The notes beneath the pieces were generated by a model. The model saw only the letters and a list, made by a program, of their open reading frames with translations. It did not search any database and was not told the DNA's origin. Shown here one piece after another: positions 34,288-44,688 of a stretch of 51,231 nucleotides of DNA. Positions within the stretch are counted from its first letter, which is position 1; each line of letters opens with the position of its first letter. A program made the translations under genes and the position numbers. Origin of the DNA: Egerieenecus sp048201975 (GTDB lineage Bacteria; Bacillota; Clostridia; Christensenellales; Aristaeellaceae); assembly GCA_048201975.1 (NCBI GenBank), contig DBFBGQ010000036.1, forward strand, positions 1 through 51,231, in the 5' to 3' direction.

Positions 34288-35511
34288 ATGCTACAGCTGA
34301 CCAACCGCCAGGCCCGGCGCTTTCTGCTGCGGTATCAGGGCCTTCTGGGGGAGCGCCGCTTCCTGGGCAAGGCGGGAGCGCTGGCCTATGTGCGGCAGGC
34401 AGGCTGCATTCAGTTTGACCTGGTGGACGTCTGCGGGCGAAACGCGGAGCTAACGCTGCAATCCCGTGTCCAGGGGTTTACCAAGGATATCCTTGCGGAG
34501 CTGCTGTATCAGGACCGGCTGCTGGTGGATTACCCGGACAAGAATCTGTCCATATGGCCCCGGGAGGATTGGCCCTGCTTCGCCCGGTACCGGCAGGCGG
34601 CGCGGGCGTGCGGGGCAGGCTTTGCGGGGCTGGAGGAGCTGGAGAACTTTGCACGGGCCTATGTGGCGGACCATGGCCCGGTCAGCGCCGACGAACTGCC
34701 GCTGACGGGGGAGATCCGCTGGCATTCCGCCATTCACTGGAGCGGCAACTGGCACGGGTCCAGCCGCGCGTCCAGGTCGGTGCTGGAGCAGCTGTACAGC
34801 ACCGGCGAGATGGTGATTCACCACAAAAACGGCGCGCGGAAGTTTTACGACCTGGCGCGCCGTCAGCTGCCTGGGGAATTGCTGGACGCCCCGGACCCAT
34901 ACCCGGAGCTGGAGGATCATCTCCGCTGGCGCGTGCTGCGCCGCGTGGGCGCGGTGGGCCTTCTGTGGAACAGGCCCTCGGACGCCTGGCTGGGCATTCC
35001 CCAGCTGGATGCGCAACGGCGAAGCGCAGCCTTCGCCGCACTGACGGAAGCGGGCCTGCTGACGGAGGTTCAGGTGGAAGGGATGCGGGAAACCCTCTAC
35101 TGCCGCACGTCGGATGTGCCCCTGCTGTGCCAGACCCTGGAGGAGGAGCGCTGGAAGCCCCGCTGCGAGCTCCTGGCGCCCCTGGACTGCATGCTGTGGG
35201 ACCGGCGGCTGGTGCGGGCGATTTTCGGCTTCGCGTACACCTGGGAAATCTACACCCCGCCCCAGAAGCGGAAATATGGCTACTATGTGCTGCCGCTTCT
35301 CTATGGCGAAGGCTTTGCCGGGCGGACGGAAATTACGGCGGACGCCAAGGCGGGGGTGCTTACCGTGCGCAATCTTTGGCTGGAGCCGGAGATCCGCCCT
35401 ACGAAAAAGCTGGAGGCGGCAGTGCGGGGCTGCGTGCGGCGGTTTGCCCGGTTTCACCGTTGCGCTCAGGTGGAGGACGGCGGCATCCGGTTTGCCGCCA
35501 GGCAGGGATGA
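34288..35511 (+). CDS. YcaQ/AlkZ-like winged-helix DNA glycosylase
   Basis: This 407-residue protein belongs to the HTH_42 family, whose members excise bulky or crosslinked alkylated bases. The catalytic Gln-x-Asp is seen in CIQFDLVDV. The C-terminal part has WEIYTPPQKRKYGYYVLPLLY, where the family usually reads WEPYTP. Mid-protein winged helices carry ARKFYDLARRQLPGE. The gene is 23 bases after prfA. DNA repair function is inferred from the family. Confidence 0.88.
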   Translation: MLQLTNRQARRFLLRYQGLLGERRFLGKAGALAYVRQAGCIQFDLVDVCGRNAELTLQSRVQGFTKDILAELLYQDRLLVDYPDKNLSIWPREDWPCFARYRQAARACGAGFAGLEELENFARAYVADHGPVSADELPLTGEIRWHSAIHWSGNWHGSSRASRSVLEQLYSTGEMVIHHKNGARKFYDLARRQLPGELLDAPDPYPELEDHLRWRVLRRVGAVGLLWNRPSDAWLGIPQLDAQRRSAAFAALTEAGLLTEVQVEGMRETLYCRTSDVPLLCQTLEEERWKPRCELLAPLDCMLWDRRLVRAIFGFAYTWEIYTPPQKRKYGYYVLPLLYGEGFAGRTEITADAKAGVLTVRNLWLEPEIRPTKKLEAAVRGCVRRFARFHRCAQVEDGGIRFAARQG

Positions 35512-35539
35512 AGCGGCGCGCATGGCACGCGAGGATTGC

Positions 35540-35588
35540 ACAAGGCGCCCATGGGCTGGGAAACCGGTCCATGGGCGCCTTGTTTTGT
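35540..35588. terminator. Bidirectional terminator between the YcaQ-like and araC genes
   Basis: A perfect 15-base-pair inverted repeat, beginning ACAAGGCGCCCATGG at 35540 and ending at 35583, with a 14-base loop. TTTTG follows on the plus strand. It sits between convergent genes. Confidence 0.85.
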
Positions 35589-35622
35589 ACCCTGCCGCCT
35601 GCCTGGTGCGGAACGCATGATT

Positions 35623-36480
35623 TCAGGGGCGGACGCTGTCCATGTATTTCTTGGGGGTCATGCCCTTGTGCTTTTTGAAGCAGCGGATGAAGTAGTTGAG
35701 CTCGCCGTAACCCAGATCCAGGGCGATTTCCGTGACGTTCTTGTCGGTGGTGGCCATCTCCAGGCAGGCCTGCTCAATGCGGTAGTAGCCCAGGTATTCC
35801 ATGGGCGTTTGATGGGTGGCCAGCTTGAAAAAGCGGCAGAAATATTTGGGCGACATGCCGATGCAGGCGGAAAGCTCCCGCAGGGTGGGCGGGTTGTCCA
35901 GGCGGCTTTCCATCAGCTCAAAAACGGTTTTGAGCTTGAGCACGTTGCGGGATTCCCGGTCCGGGGGCGTGGCGTTGAGCCGGTAGGCGCCACAGCGGTA
36001 GGCGCCGCCGAAAAAGGCGAACAGACAGCCCAGGGTGGTCAGCGCCCAGCCTTCCTCGCGCCGCCGCGCCGCGTCAAACATGCCCTCCAGCACCGGGCGC
36101 AGTTCTCCGCCCATGGCGGGGAAACAGGGAAGAATGTCCACCCGGCGGCTTTCCACATCCGTGATCAGCGGGCGGCAAGAGGCGTTTGTTTTCATCAGCT
36201 GATGGGCGTCGAATACCACGCACTCATACACGCAGCATTCGGGCTTGCCTCCGTGCAGGCGTCCGGGAGCGATGTACACGGCGTCCCCGGCGGCCAGAAG
36301 GAAGCTTTCCTCGTCGATGGTGATGGAAAATCTCCCGGATACCACATGCAGAAGCTCCATCTCTGCGTGCCAGTGGTAGGGCATCTCATACCGGGGATGG
36401 TTCTGGTCGATGAGGTAATAGTCCAGGGGATAATCCGGGGAACCCCGCTGCAGGCTTTCGTGGTCTCGAAGGGAGCGCAT
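35623..36480 (-). CDS. AraC family regulator, likely for fucose genes
   Basis: A 285-residue regulator. The N-terminal cupin sugar-sensing domain (about 15-160) contains YHWHAEMELLHVVSGRFSI and GDAVYIAPGRLHGG. The C-terminal double helix-turn-helix has ACIGMSPKYFCRFFKLATH and EIALDLGYGELNYFIRCFKK. CAGGAGG precedes the ATG at 36480. It diverges from fucA-fucI, and their -35 boxes overlap, so control of that operon is the obvious inference. Confidence 0.9.
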   Translation of the reverse strand: MRSLRDHESLQRGSPDYPLDYYLIDQNHPRYEMPYHWHAEMELLHVVSGRFSITIDEESFLLAAGDAVYIAPGRLHGGKPECCVYECVVFDAHQLMKTNASCRPLITDVESRRVDILPCFPAMGGELRPVLEGMFDAARRREEGWALTTLGCLFAFFGGAYRCGAYRLNATPPDRESRNVLKLKTVFELMESRLDNPPTLRELSACIGMSPKYFCRFFKLATHQTPMEYLGYYRIEQACLEMATTDKNVTEIALDLGYGELNYFIRCFKKHKGMTPKKYMDSVRP

Positions 36481-36523
36481 GGGCAGCCTCCTGAAAAAAG
36501 TGAAGATTGTGCTACTTTTTGAC

Positions 36524-36552
36524 ATGATAACACAGGCGCGGCGGGTTGGCAA
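36524..36552 (-). promoter_or_regulatory. Promoter of the araC gene
   Basis: On the minus strand: TTGCCA (36552-36547), a 17-base spacer and TATCAT (36529-36524). The -35 overlaps the candidate -35 of the fuc operon. Confidence 0.65.
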
Positions 36553-36573
36553 GCCGTATGATAAAGCTAGATA
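36546..36573 (+). promoter_or_regulatory. Candidate promoter of the fucA-fucI operon
   Basis: TTGGCA (36546-36551), a 16-base spacer and TAGATA (36568-36573). It is weak, as expected for a promoter that needs an activator. Confidence 0.42.
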
Positions 36574-36600
36574 CAAAACTTTGCGCGCGAGGTGAACGCC

Positions 36601-37290
36601 ATGGACGCAACAGCGGTGAAAGAACAGATTTGCGATGTGTGCCACAAGATGTGGCAGTTGGGTTGGGTGGCGGCCAACGACGGAAACGTCTCCGTCAAGA
36701 TGGGGGACGGCACCTGGTGGATCACCCCTTCGGGGATCTCGAAGTCCTTCATCACGCCGGAGAAGCTCATCCGTGTGGATGAGAGCATGCGCGTGGTGGA
36801 GGGTCCGGCGGAGTATCGCCCGTCCAGCGAAATGAAAATGCACATGCGCTGCTATGCCGAGCGGGAGGACGTGGGCGCGGTGGTGCATGCGCATCCGCCC
36901 ACGGCTACGGGCTTTGCCGTGGCCAACAAGCCCCTGGATGCGTATAGCATGATTGAAACGGTGATCGCCATTGGCTCCATCCCCGTAACGCCCTACGGCA
37001 CGCCCTCCACCTATGAGGTACCCGAGGCCATCGCCCCCTATCTGCAGGAGCACGACGTGCTGCTCTTGCAAAACCACGGGGCGCTGACCGTGGGCTGCGA
37101 CCTGATTACCGCCTACTACCGCATGGAAACCCTGGAACTGTACGCCAAGATTAGCCTGACGGCCCACCTGCTGGGCGGCGCTCAGGAGATTCCGCGGCAT
37201 CAAATCGACAAGCTTCTGGAACTGCGAGAGAATTATTACCACATCACCGGACGGCATCCCGGTTACAAGAAATACAGCAAGGAGGAATGA
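36601..37290 (+). CDS. fucA: L-fuculose-phosphate aldolase, class II
   Basis: This 229-residue aldolase splits L-fuculose-1-phosphate into dihydroxyacetone phosphate and L-lactaldehyde. The zinc site is complete: His96 and His98 in VVHAHPP, His159 in QNHGAL, and catalytic Glu77 in SSEMKMH, each four residues off the E. coli FucA positions. GAGGTGA lies 5 bases before the ATG at 36601. It forms an operon with fucI, separated by 4 bases. Confidence 0.9.
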   Translation: MDATAVKEQICDVCHKMWQLGWVAANDGNVSVKMGDGTWWITPSGISKSFITPEKLIRVDESMRVVEGPAEYRPSSEMKMHMRCYAEREDVGAVVHAHPPTATGFAVANKPLDAYSMIETVIAIGSIPVTPYGTPSTYEVPEAIAPYLQEHDVLLLQNHGALTVGCDLITAYYRMETLELYAKISLTAHLLGGAQEIPRHQIDKLLELRENYYHITGRHPGYKKYSKEE

Positions 37291-37294
37291 TTGC

Positions 37295-39067
<1,773 letters not shown>

Positions 39068-39104
39068 CCAGGCCGGGAACACCGCGCCGCCATAGCCATG
39101 CGCA

Positions 39105-39143
39105 GCCGCCGGGAGAGGATGCCCCTTTCCCGGCGGCTTTTTT
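39105..39143 (+). terminator. Intrinsic terminator after fucI
   Basis: A perfect 10-base-pair stem GCCGCCGGGA / TCCCGGCGGC with a 13-base loop, followed by TTTTTT. Confidence 0.92.
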
Positions 39144-39246
39144 CGGGGAAAATCGCAACCTGTTTGCCATTTGCGCAAGAAAGGTGAAGCGCAAGGCGTG
39201 AAAAAACCGTATTCTGGAGCCGGAGCGATGGAAGGGGGAAGGTCGT

Positions 39247-40221
39247 GTGCATGAATGGCGGCAGCAGGTACAATGGATGGTGGACGCCATGGATCGCAGC
39301 ATCGCCATGCAGGAGGATGAGGAGCTCACACTGCGCGGTCTGGCCAGTCGGATGGGGTATTCGCCCTGCTACCTGTCCCGAAAATTCCGGGAGATCACCG
39401 GCATGGGCTTGCGGGATTACCTGCGGCGTAGGCGGCTGGCCTTTGCCCTGAAGGAGGTGCGCGACAGCCGGCGGGACCTGCTGACCATTGCGCTGGGGTA
39501 CGGCTTCGCGTCCCATCAGGCGTTTACCCGGGCGTTCAAGGGGCTCTATGGCGTCGCCCCCAGCGAGTATCGCAGGCATCCCCGGCCGCTGGTTCTTCGC
39601 ACAAAAATGAATCCCTTTGACCGCTACTTCTTTGGCATGGGAGAGATTGGCATGGCGCGATATTCGGCAGACATTCGGGTATACTTTGTCCGCATTCCCG
39701 CGCACAGGTTTTTGTGCGTTCAAAATGCGGAGGCCAACGGCTACTGGGACTTCTGGGCAAGGCAGGAGCACGTGCCGGGACAGGACTGCGACACCGTTTG
39801 CGGGCTGCTGGACAGCATCTCCTGCAAGCTGGACGACCTGGGCGGCAACGAGCCCAACAGCGGCAGCGGACAGATCATGGCGTACCTGCATGATCCGGCG
39901 GGCAAGGAATTAAGCTGCGGCGTGGCGCGCGTGGCATGCTACGGGGTTCGCCTGCCGCAGGCGTATGCGGGCCCTGTGCCGCCGCCCCTGCGCTTGCTGG
40001 ACATTCCCCAGGGAGAATACGTGGTGTTTGAGCATGGGCCCTTTGACTATGAGCGGGAGAATCAGACCGTAGGGAAGCAGATGGAAGCGGCTGTCAACGC
40101 CTTTGATTTTTCGGGCACAGGGTATTGCATGGATACCGCCCCGGGGCGCATCGCCTACATGTATCATGATCCCGCGCGGTTCTGGAAGGAAGTCCGCCCG
40201 GTGCGGCGGACGGGGGCATAA
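39247..40221 (+). CDS. AraC family regulator with C-terminal GyrI-like effector domain
   Basis: A 324-residue protein starting with GTG. The DNA-binding domain is N-terminal (about 10-115): LASRMGYSPCYLSRKFREIT and IALGYGFASHQAFTRAFKG. The C-terminal part (about 150-320) resembles the AraC effector-binding/GyrI-like domain, with PAHRFLCVQN and GEYVVFEHGPF. This is the Rob-like order, in contrast to the AraC protein at 35623. A multidrug or small-molecule ligand is plausible. No target is evident; the oxidoreductase gene converges on it. Confidence 0.87.
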   Translation: MHEWRQQVQWMVDAMDRSIAMQEDEELTLRGLASRMGYSPCYLSRKFREITGMGLRDYLRRRRLAFALKEVRDSRRDLLTIALGYGFASHQAFTRAFKGLYGVAPSEYRRHPRPLVLRTKMNPFDRYFFGMGEIGMARYSADIRVYFVRIPAHRFLCVQNAEANGYWDFWARQEHVPGQDCDTVCGLLDSISCKLDDLGGNEPNSGSGQIMAYLHDPAGKELSCGVARVACYGVRLPQAYAGPVPPPLRLLDIPQGEYVVFEHGPFDYERENQTVGKQMEAAVNAFDFSGTGYCMDTAPGRIAYMYHDPARFWKEVRPVRRTGA

Positions 40222-40226
40222 AGGCT

Positions 40227-40262
40227 GAAGCGCCGGAGCGGCACACGTTGCTCCGGCGCTTC
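40227..40262. terminator. Hairpin between convergent araC-type and oxidoreductase genes
   Basis: A perfect 13-base-pair stem GAAGCGCCGGAGC / GCTCCGGCGCTTC with a 10-base loop, filling the 43-base gap. T-runs are poor on both sides. Confidence 0.65.
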
Positions 40263-40264
40263 GA

Positions 40265-41566
40265 TTATTCGGCGTGGGATTCCGCCAGCGTTTCCTCCTC
40301 GCTGGCGCTTTGGGTCACCAGCTGGGTGACCCGGGCCATGTCCGTCAGGCTGCCGTACAGGATCGCGCCCCGCAGGCGGCCGTCGCTGAACCAGTAGCGG
40401 GCATAGCGGCCCGGCTCCGCGCCCGAGCGGGTGACCACCTTGTAGGTCAGGCCGGCCTTGCCGCAGTCGCCGATGGCAAACAGCGTGATCCCCAGTGCGT
40501 TGAGTATCAGCGCGCCGTTCTCCGGCGGGCAGAGGGTGTCTCCGCCCGCGGCGTTGATGCCGGCGGTGCGGCCCTGGTTCTGCGCCTCGCCCCACAGGGC
40601 CATGTTGACTCCGTCCAGCTCTGCGCAGTCTCCGCAGGCGAAAATATCCGGGTCGCTGGTACGCATGCGGCGGTCCACGGTAACGGCCCGGCCGCAGCTT
40701 AGCCCCGCTGCCTGGGCCAAGGCGGCGTTGGCCCGCACGCCTGCGGAAACCAGCACAATCTCCGCGGGGATCTGCTCTCCTTCGGCCAGGCAAACCGCTT
40801 CCGGGGTAATTTGCGCAATGTTCGCTCCCAGGCGAGCATCCATGCCCAGATCCGTCAGCCGCTGCGCCAGCAGCGCGGAGGTTCCGGCATCCAGCTGGCG
40901 GCCCATGAGCTGCGGCGCCACCTCCAGAACCGTAACCTGCAGGCCCAGCTGCTTCAATGCCCAGGCAGCCTCCAGGCCCAGCACGCCGCCGCCGATCACC
41001 GCTGCGGACCGGGCCTGCGCCGCCTGCCGGCGCACCTTCCGCGCGTCATCCAGGGAGCGGATGGCGGTCACATGGGGCAAATCGCTACCCGGAATGGGCG
41101 GCACGAAGCATTGCGCCCCCAGGGCATAGATCAGCCGGTCATAGGCCATGGTCAGGCCGCTCTTGCAGCGGACTTCTCTGGCGGCGGGATCCAGACGCGC
41201 CACCTCCTGGCCCGTGAGCAGGAAGATGCGCTGCTGCTCATACCAGCTTTCCGGGTGCAGAAGCAGCTTGCTTTCCTCCAGGGAGCCGGAGAGCCCCTTG
41301 GTGAGCATGGGCCGGGCGTAGGGAAGCACCTGCTCCTGGGACAGCATGACGATGGAGCAGCTTTCATCCTGCTCCCGGATGGCCTGGGCCGCGGAAAGCG
41401 CCGCGATGCCGCCGCCCAATATCAGAAAGCGGCGGCTGGTGCCGCGCTGCTCCACGGGCTTTTCCTCCACCGGGACAAAGTGCTCGGGACCCACGCCGCA
41501 CACAGGGCAAACCTCCGCTCCAGATGCAAACACCGCGCCGCATACCAGACACTTCACCATTGCCAT
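40265..41566 (-). CDS. FAD-dependent NAD(P)H oxidoreductase with N-terminal rubredoxin-like domain
   Basis: This 433-residue protein starts with a short rubredoxin-like ribbon, CLVC and CPVCGVGPEHF (Cys6, Cys9, Cys20, Cys23). A pyridine nucleotide-disulfide reductase fold follows: FAD site LILGGGIAALSAAQA, NAD site AAVIGGGVLGLEAAWALKQL and the C-terminal FAD motif SDPDIFACGDCAE. It resembles NADH:rubredoxin reductases, so electrons would pass from NADH through FAD to the fused iron or zinc centre. A role in oxygen detoxification is inferred. AGGAGG precedes the ATG. Confidence 0.9.
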   Translation of the reverse strand: MAMVKCLVCGAVFASGAEVCPVCGVGPEHFVPVEEKPVEQRGTSRRFLILGGGIAALSAAQAIREQDESCSIVMLSQEQVLPYARPMLTKGLSGSLEESKLLLHPESWYEQQRIFLLTGQEVARLDPAAREVRCKSGLTMAYDRLIYALGAQCFVPPIPGSDLPHVTAIRSLDDARKVRRQAAQARSAAVIGGGVLGLEAAWALKQLGLQVTVLEVAPQLMGRQLDAGTSALLAQRLTDLGMDARLGANIAQITPEAVCLAEGEQIPAEIVLVSAGVRANAALAQAAGLSCGRAVTVDRRMRTSDPDIFACGDCAELDGVNMALWGEAQNQGRTAGINAAGGDTLCPPENGALILNALGITLFAIGDCGKAGLTYKVVTRSGAEPGRYARYWFSDGRLRGAILYGSLTDMARVTQLVTQSASEEETLAESHAE

Positions 41567-41596
41567 GGGAATCTACCTCCTGTAAGAACTGAGATT

Positions 41597-41625
41597 AGTA
41601 TACCATATTCCGCGGCGGATGAAAC
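41597..41625 (-). promoter_or_regulatory. Possible promoter of the oxidoreductase gene
   Basis: TATACT on the minus strand (41602-41597) with a weak GTTTCA at 17-base spacing. Confidence 0.45.
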
Positions 41626-41658
41626 GCCGCCCGGAGAAATTGCCACAGGCGGGGGGAA

Positions 41659-41687
41659 TGGACATCCCGGACAAAACGCGGTATAAT
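41659..41687 (+). promoter_or_regulatory. Promoter of the secreted transglutaminase gene
   Basis: TGGACA (41659-41664), a 17-base spacer and a perfect TATAAT (41682-41687). GGGAGG follows before the GTG at 41721. Confidence 0.72.
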
Positions 41688-41720
41688 AGGGGCAATATCT
41701 TGCTGCAGGGAGGGCGGTCT

Positions 41721-42803
41721 GTGCGGAAGCGTTGGTTCCTTGCGGTGTGGATTGCGGCGCTGATGTGCTGTGCCGGGGCGCGGGCGCAGCCGGATACCCC
41801 CTACGATCCGGACTTGCTGCTCTGGTATCCCGCGCTGACGGCGGAGCAACAGGCGCTGTTTGATCTGTGCTATGCGGCGGCGGCCCAGGGGGAAACGGTG
41901 GTGCAGCTTCCCCAGGGAAGCGGCTACGACGATGTCTGCGCGGCCATGGACGCCCTGCTGAAGGATTGCCCGGAGCTGAGCTGGCTGAGCCGGTATTATG
42001 GCGTGCGCTATTACCAGCAGCAGCCGCAGACGGCGACCCAGGTGACCCTGCGCTTCAATGGCCAGGCGGGGGAAACGGCGCATGTGAAGGCGGCGCAGGC
42101 CCTTGCGGACGCCGCGGCGGGAGACGGCGCCTGGGAGCGCGCGTTGGCGATCCACGACGCGCTGCGTCAGGCGGTGAGCTATGAGGCGGGGGACCGGGCC
42201 AACGACGCCTATGGCGCGCTGGTGCAGGGACGGGCGGTTTGCGATGGCTATGCAGGCGCATATGCGCTGATTTGCCGCCTGGCGGGTATCCGCTGCGGGG
42301 TGATCACTGGCACGGCGGTGGACGAAGCGGGCGCAGCCAGCAATCATGCCTGGAACCTGGTGGATTTCGGAGATGCCGCCATGCTGGTGGACGTTACCTG
42401 GGATGACCAGGAAGGCCTGCACCGGGTGGAGCACAACTACTTCGGGTTGACGGACGCCTGGATGTCCGCCGACCATCAGGAGGAGAGCGCATTGCCGCGC
42501 CCGCCCTGCCAGGCGGAGGCGCTGAACTGGCATGTGCGGCAGGGGCTGGCCCTGGGGGCCATGGAGGAAGCGGCGCTACAGGCCTGGTGGGAGAGCCGGC
42601 TGATCCTTTTGCGGGACGGCGCGGCATCCACGGTGGAGGCGCGCTTCCTGGATGAGGCCACCTTCGGGCTGTTCCTGGCCAAGCGGGAGGAGTGGCTGGA
42701 CGGCTATAACGCCCGTATGGGTGCGCAGGGGCTGTACGGCAGCTGGTCCGTGCTGGTCACGCAGGCCCAGCGGATTTTTTCCATGACGCTGCTGGCGGAA
42801 TAA
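41721..42803 (+). CDS. Secreted transglutaminase-like protein
   Basis: This 360-residue protein starts with GTG and a signal peptide (about 1-22, ending AGARA). The transglutaminase core has Cys174 in GRAVCDGYAGAYALICRLAG, His209 in SNHAWNLV and Asp224 in LVDVTWDD, so the Cys-His-Asp triad is intact. Such domains act as proteases or cross-linkers at the cell surface. The substrate is unknown. An upstream in-frame ATG at 41619 would precede the promoter and is not used. Confidence 0.9.
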   Translation: MRKRWFLAVWIAALMCCAGARAQPDTPYDPDLLLWYPALTAEQQALFDLCYAAAAQGETVVQLPQGSGYDDVCAAMDALLKDCPELSWLSRYYGVRYYQQQPQTATQVTLRFNGQAGETAHVKAAQALADAAAGDGAWERALAIHDALRQAVSYEAGDRANDAYGALVQGRAVCDGYAGAYALICRLAGIRCGVITGTAVDEAGAASNHAWNLVDFGDAAMLVDVTWDDQEGLHRVEHNYFGLTDAWMSADHQEESALPRPPCQAEALNWHVRQGLALGAMEEAALQAWWESRLILLRDGAASTVEARFLDEATFGLFLAKREEWLDGYNARMGAQGLYGSWSVLVTQAQRIFSMTLLAE

Positions 42804-42843
42804 AACCAGCCTCCCGATACGTTTTTGCAAAGGAGAAGAACCG

Positions 42844-43674
42844 ATGCTGCTACTGGGTTGTCACCTGTCCGCCGCCAAAGGCTACGCGCATATGGGCCGG
42901 GAGGCGGCGTCCATCGGGGCGAACACCTTTCAGTTTTTTACCCGCAATCCCCGGGGAGGCAGCGCCAAAGCGCTGGATCTGGCGGATGTGGACCGTTTTC
43001 GCGCCTTTGCCGCGGAGGCGGGCATCCCTGTGATGCTGGCGCACGCTCCCTATACCCTCAACGGCTGCTCCGGGGATCCCAACGTCCGGCGCTTTGCGGT
43101 GGAAACCCTGACGGACGATTTGCGCCGCATGGAAGCCACGCCGGGGAACCTGTACAATTTTCATCCTGGGAGCCATGTGGGGCAGGGGACGGAGACGGGC
43201 ATCCAGCTCATCGCCGCGATGCTCAACCAGGCGCTTTTCCCGGAGATGACCACCACTGTGCTGCTGGAAACCATGGCTGGCAAAGGCAGCGAGGTGGGGG
43301 GACGCTTTGAGGAGCTGCGGGAGATCCTGGACCGGGTGGAGCTGGGGGAAAAAATGGGCGTGTGCCTGGATACCTGCCACCTGAACGACGCGGGCTACGA
43401 CGTGGCCGGGGACCTGGACGGGGTGCTCACCGCCTTTGACCGTGCGGTGGGGCTGGAGCGGGTGCGGGCGGTGCACATCAACGACAGCAAGCATCCCCTG
43501 GGGGCGCGCAAGGACCGTCATGAGAAGATCGGCGAAGGGACCCTGGGCCTGGAGGCCATTGTGCGGGTAATGACCCATCCCGCGCTGCGGGGGAAACCCT
43601 TTTACTTGGAGACGCCCAACGATTTGCCGGGGTATGCCCGGGAGATCGCCCTGCTGAAGGAGCGCTGCGCATGA
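42844..43674 (+). CDS. nfo: Endonuclease IV (AP endonuclease)
   Basis: This 276-residue TIM-barrel enzyme cleaves DNA at abasic sites. Its three-zinc site is spread through HLSAAKG, NFHPGSHVGQG, LLETMAGKGSEVG, CLDTCHLNDAGYD and HINDSKHPLGARKDRHEKIG. Length is normal. An AAGGAGAAG ribosome site precedes the ATG. It overlaps the following Nudix-HAD gene by 4 bases. Confidence 0.96.
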   Translation: MLLLGCHLSAAKGYAHMGREAASIGANTFQFFTRNPRGGSAKALDLADVDRFRAFAAEAGIPVMLAHAPYTLNGCSGDPNVRRFAVETLTDDLRRMEATPGNLYNFHPGSHVGQGTETGIQLIAAMLNQALFPEMTTTVLLETMAGKGSEVGGRFEELREILDRVELGEKMGVCLDTCHLNDAGYDVAGDLDGVLTAFDRAVGLERVRAVHINDSKHPLGARKDRHEKIGEGTLGLEAIVRVMTHPALRGKPFYLETPNDLPGYAREIALLKERCA

Positions 43675-44687
43675 GAGTATCCGCGGGACTGTGCTTCCAG
43701 GGAGAACGTCTCTGGATTTTCAAGCGCGGGGCGGGACGGCGCAACGCGGGACGATGGGAATTCCCCGGCGGCAAGGAAGAGCCGGGGGAGGATGCGGCCG
43801 CCTGCCTGGCGCGCGAGCTGCGGGAGGAGCTCTCCATGGAGATTTCTCCGCCCCAGGCGGTGCATCAGGCGGAATGGTCGGGGATGCAGTTCACCTTCCT
43901 GCGCTGCGAGGCCCTTTGCGAACCGCGGCTTACCGAGCACGCGGACTGCTGCCTGGTTTCGCCCAGGGAATTGCTGCCCTATGACTTCTGCCCGGTGGAT
44001 GCTCCGGTGGCCCGGGCCCTGGCGCTGAACGCCCCGCCGCTGCGGCGCTTTTTCTGGGATCTGGACGGCACGGTCATGGATACCTATCCGGGTATGGTGC
44101 GGTGCTTTTGCCGGGCGGCCCAGGGACTGGGCATGCAGGCTTCCCCCGGGGAAATCCTGGAGCTGATGAAGGACAGTTTGTCCGTGTGTGTGGCAACCTA
44201 CGCCCGGCGGTACGGCCGGGAGCCGGAGGCGCTGCTGGCGGCCTTTCGCCGGGAGGAGCGGCTCCTTCCCCCGGGGGAGGTGCGGCCTGTGCCGGGGATT
44301 CCTCAAACGCTGGAGACACTGCGCGCGCTGGGCGGGCGGCATTACCTGGTCACCCACCGGGATGGGCTGGCGCGGGAGTATCTGCGGGCCAATGGCCTGG
44401 AAATGCTGTTTGACGACGTGATTACCAGCGAGGACGGCTTTCCCCGCAAGCCTGCCCCGGATAGCCTGCTGTACCTGATGCGCAAGCACGGCCTGTCTCC
44501 CGCTCAATGCGTGATGATCGGCGACCGTCCCCTGGATGTGGAGGCGGGCGTCAATGCGGGCATGCTGGGTTGCCTGATGGATACGGACGGGCGCTTCGAC
44601 GGCTATGGGTGCCCCTTGCGGGCGCGCGGCGCTGGGGAGCTCCCCGAACTGCTGGCCCCTGAACCTTTGTTACCAAGGAGGATATGA
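43671..44687 (+). CDS. Nudix hydrolase - HAD phosphatase fusion protein
   Basis: A 338-residue protein made of two enzymes. The N-terminal half (about 1-120) is a MutT-like Nudix domain: the box runs from Gly34 and Glu40 to RELREEL (48-54), with Ser where Gly is usual, and RRNAGRWEFPGGK precedes it. The C-terminal half (about 125-325) is a HAD phosphatase of the phosphoglycolate phosphatase type, with FFWDLDGTVMDTYPGM (Asp130, Asp132), LVTHRD, FPRKPAPDSLLYL and VMIGDRPLDVEAG. Coupled to nfo, it suggests cleaning of oxidised nucleotides with removal of a phosphate product. Substrates are not known. Confidence 0.9.
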   Translation: MRVSAGLCFQGERLWIFKRGAGRRNAGRWEFPGGKEEPGEDAAACLARELREELSMEISPPQAVHQAEWSGMQFTFLRCEALCEPRLTEHADCCLVSPRELLPYDFCPVDAPVARALALNAPPLRRFFWDLDGTVMDTYPGMVRCFCRAAQGLGMQASPGEILELMKDSLSVCVATYARRYGREPEALLAAFRREERLLPPGEVRPVPGIPQTLETLRALGGRHYLVTHRDGLAREYLRANGLEMLFDDVITSEDGFPRKPAPDSLLYLMRKHGLSPAQCVMIGDRPLDVEAGVNAGMLGCLMDTDGRFDGYGCPLRARGAGELPELLAPEPLLPRRI

Positions 44688-44688
44688 C

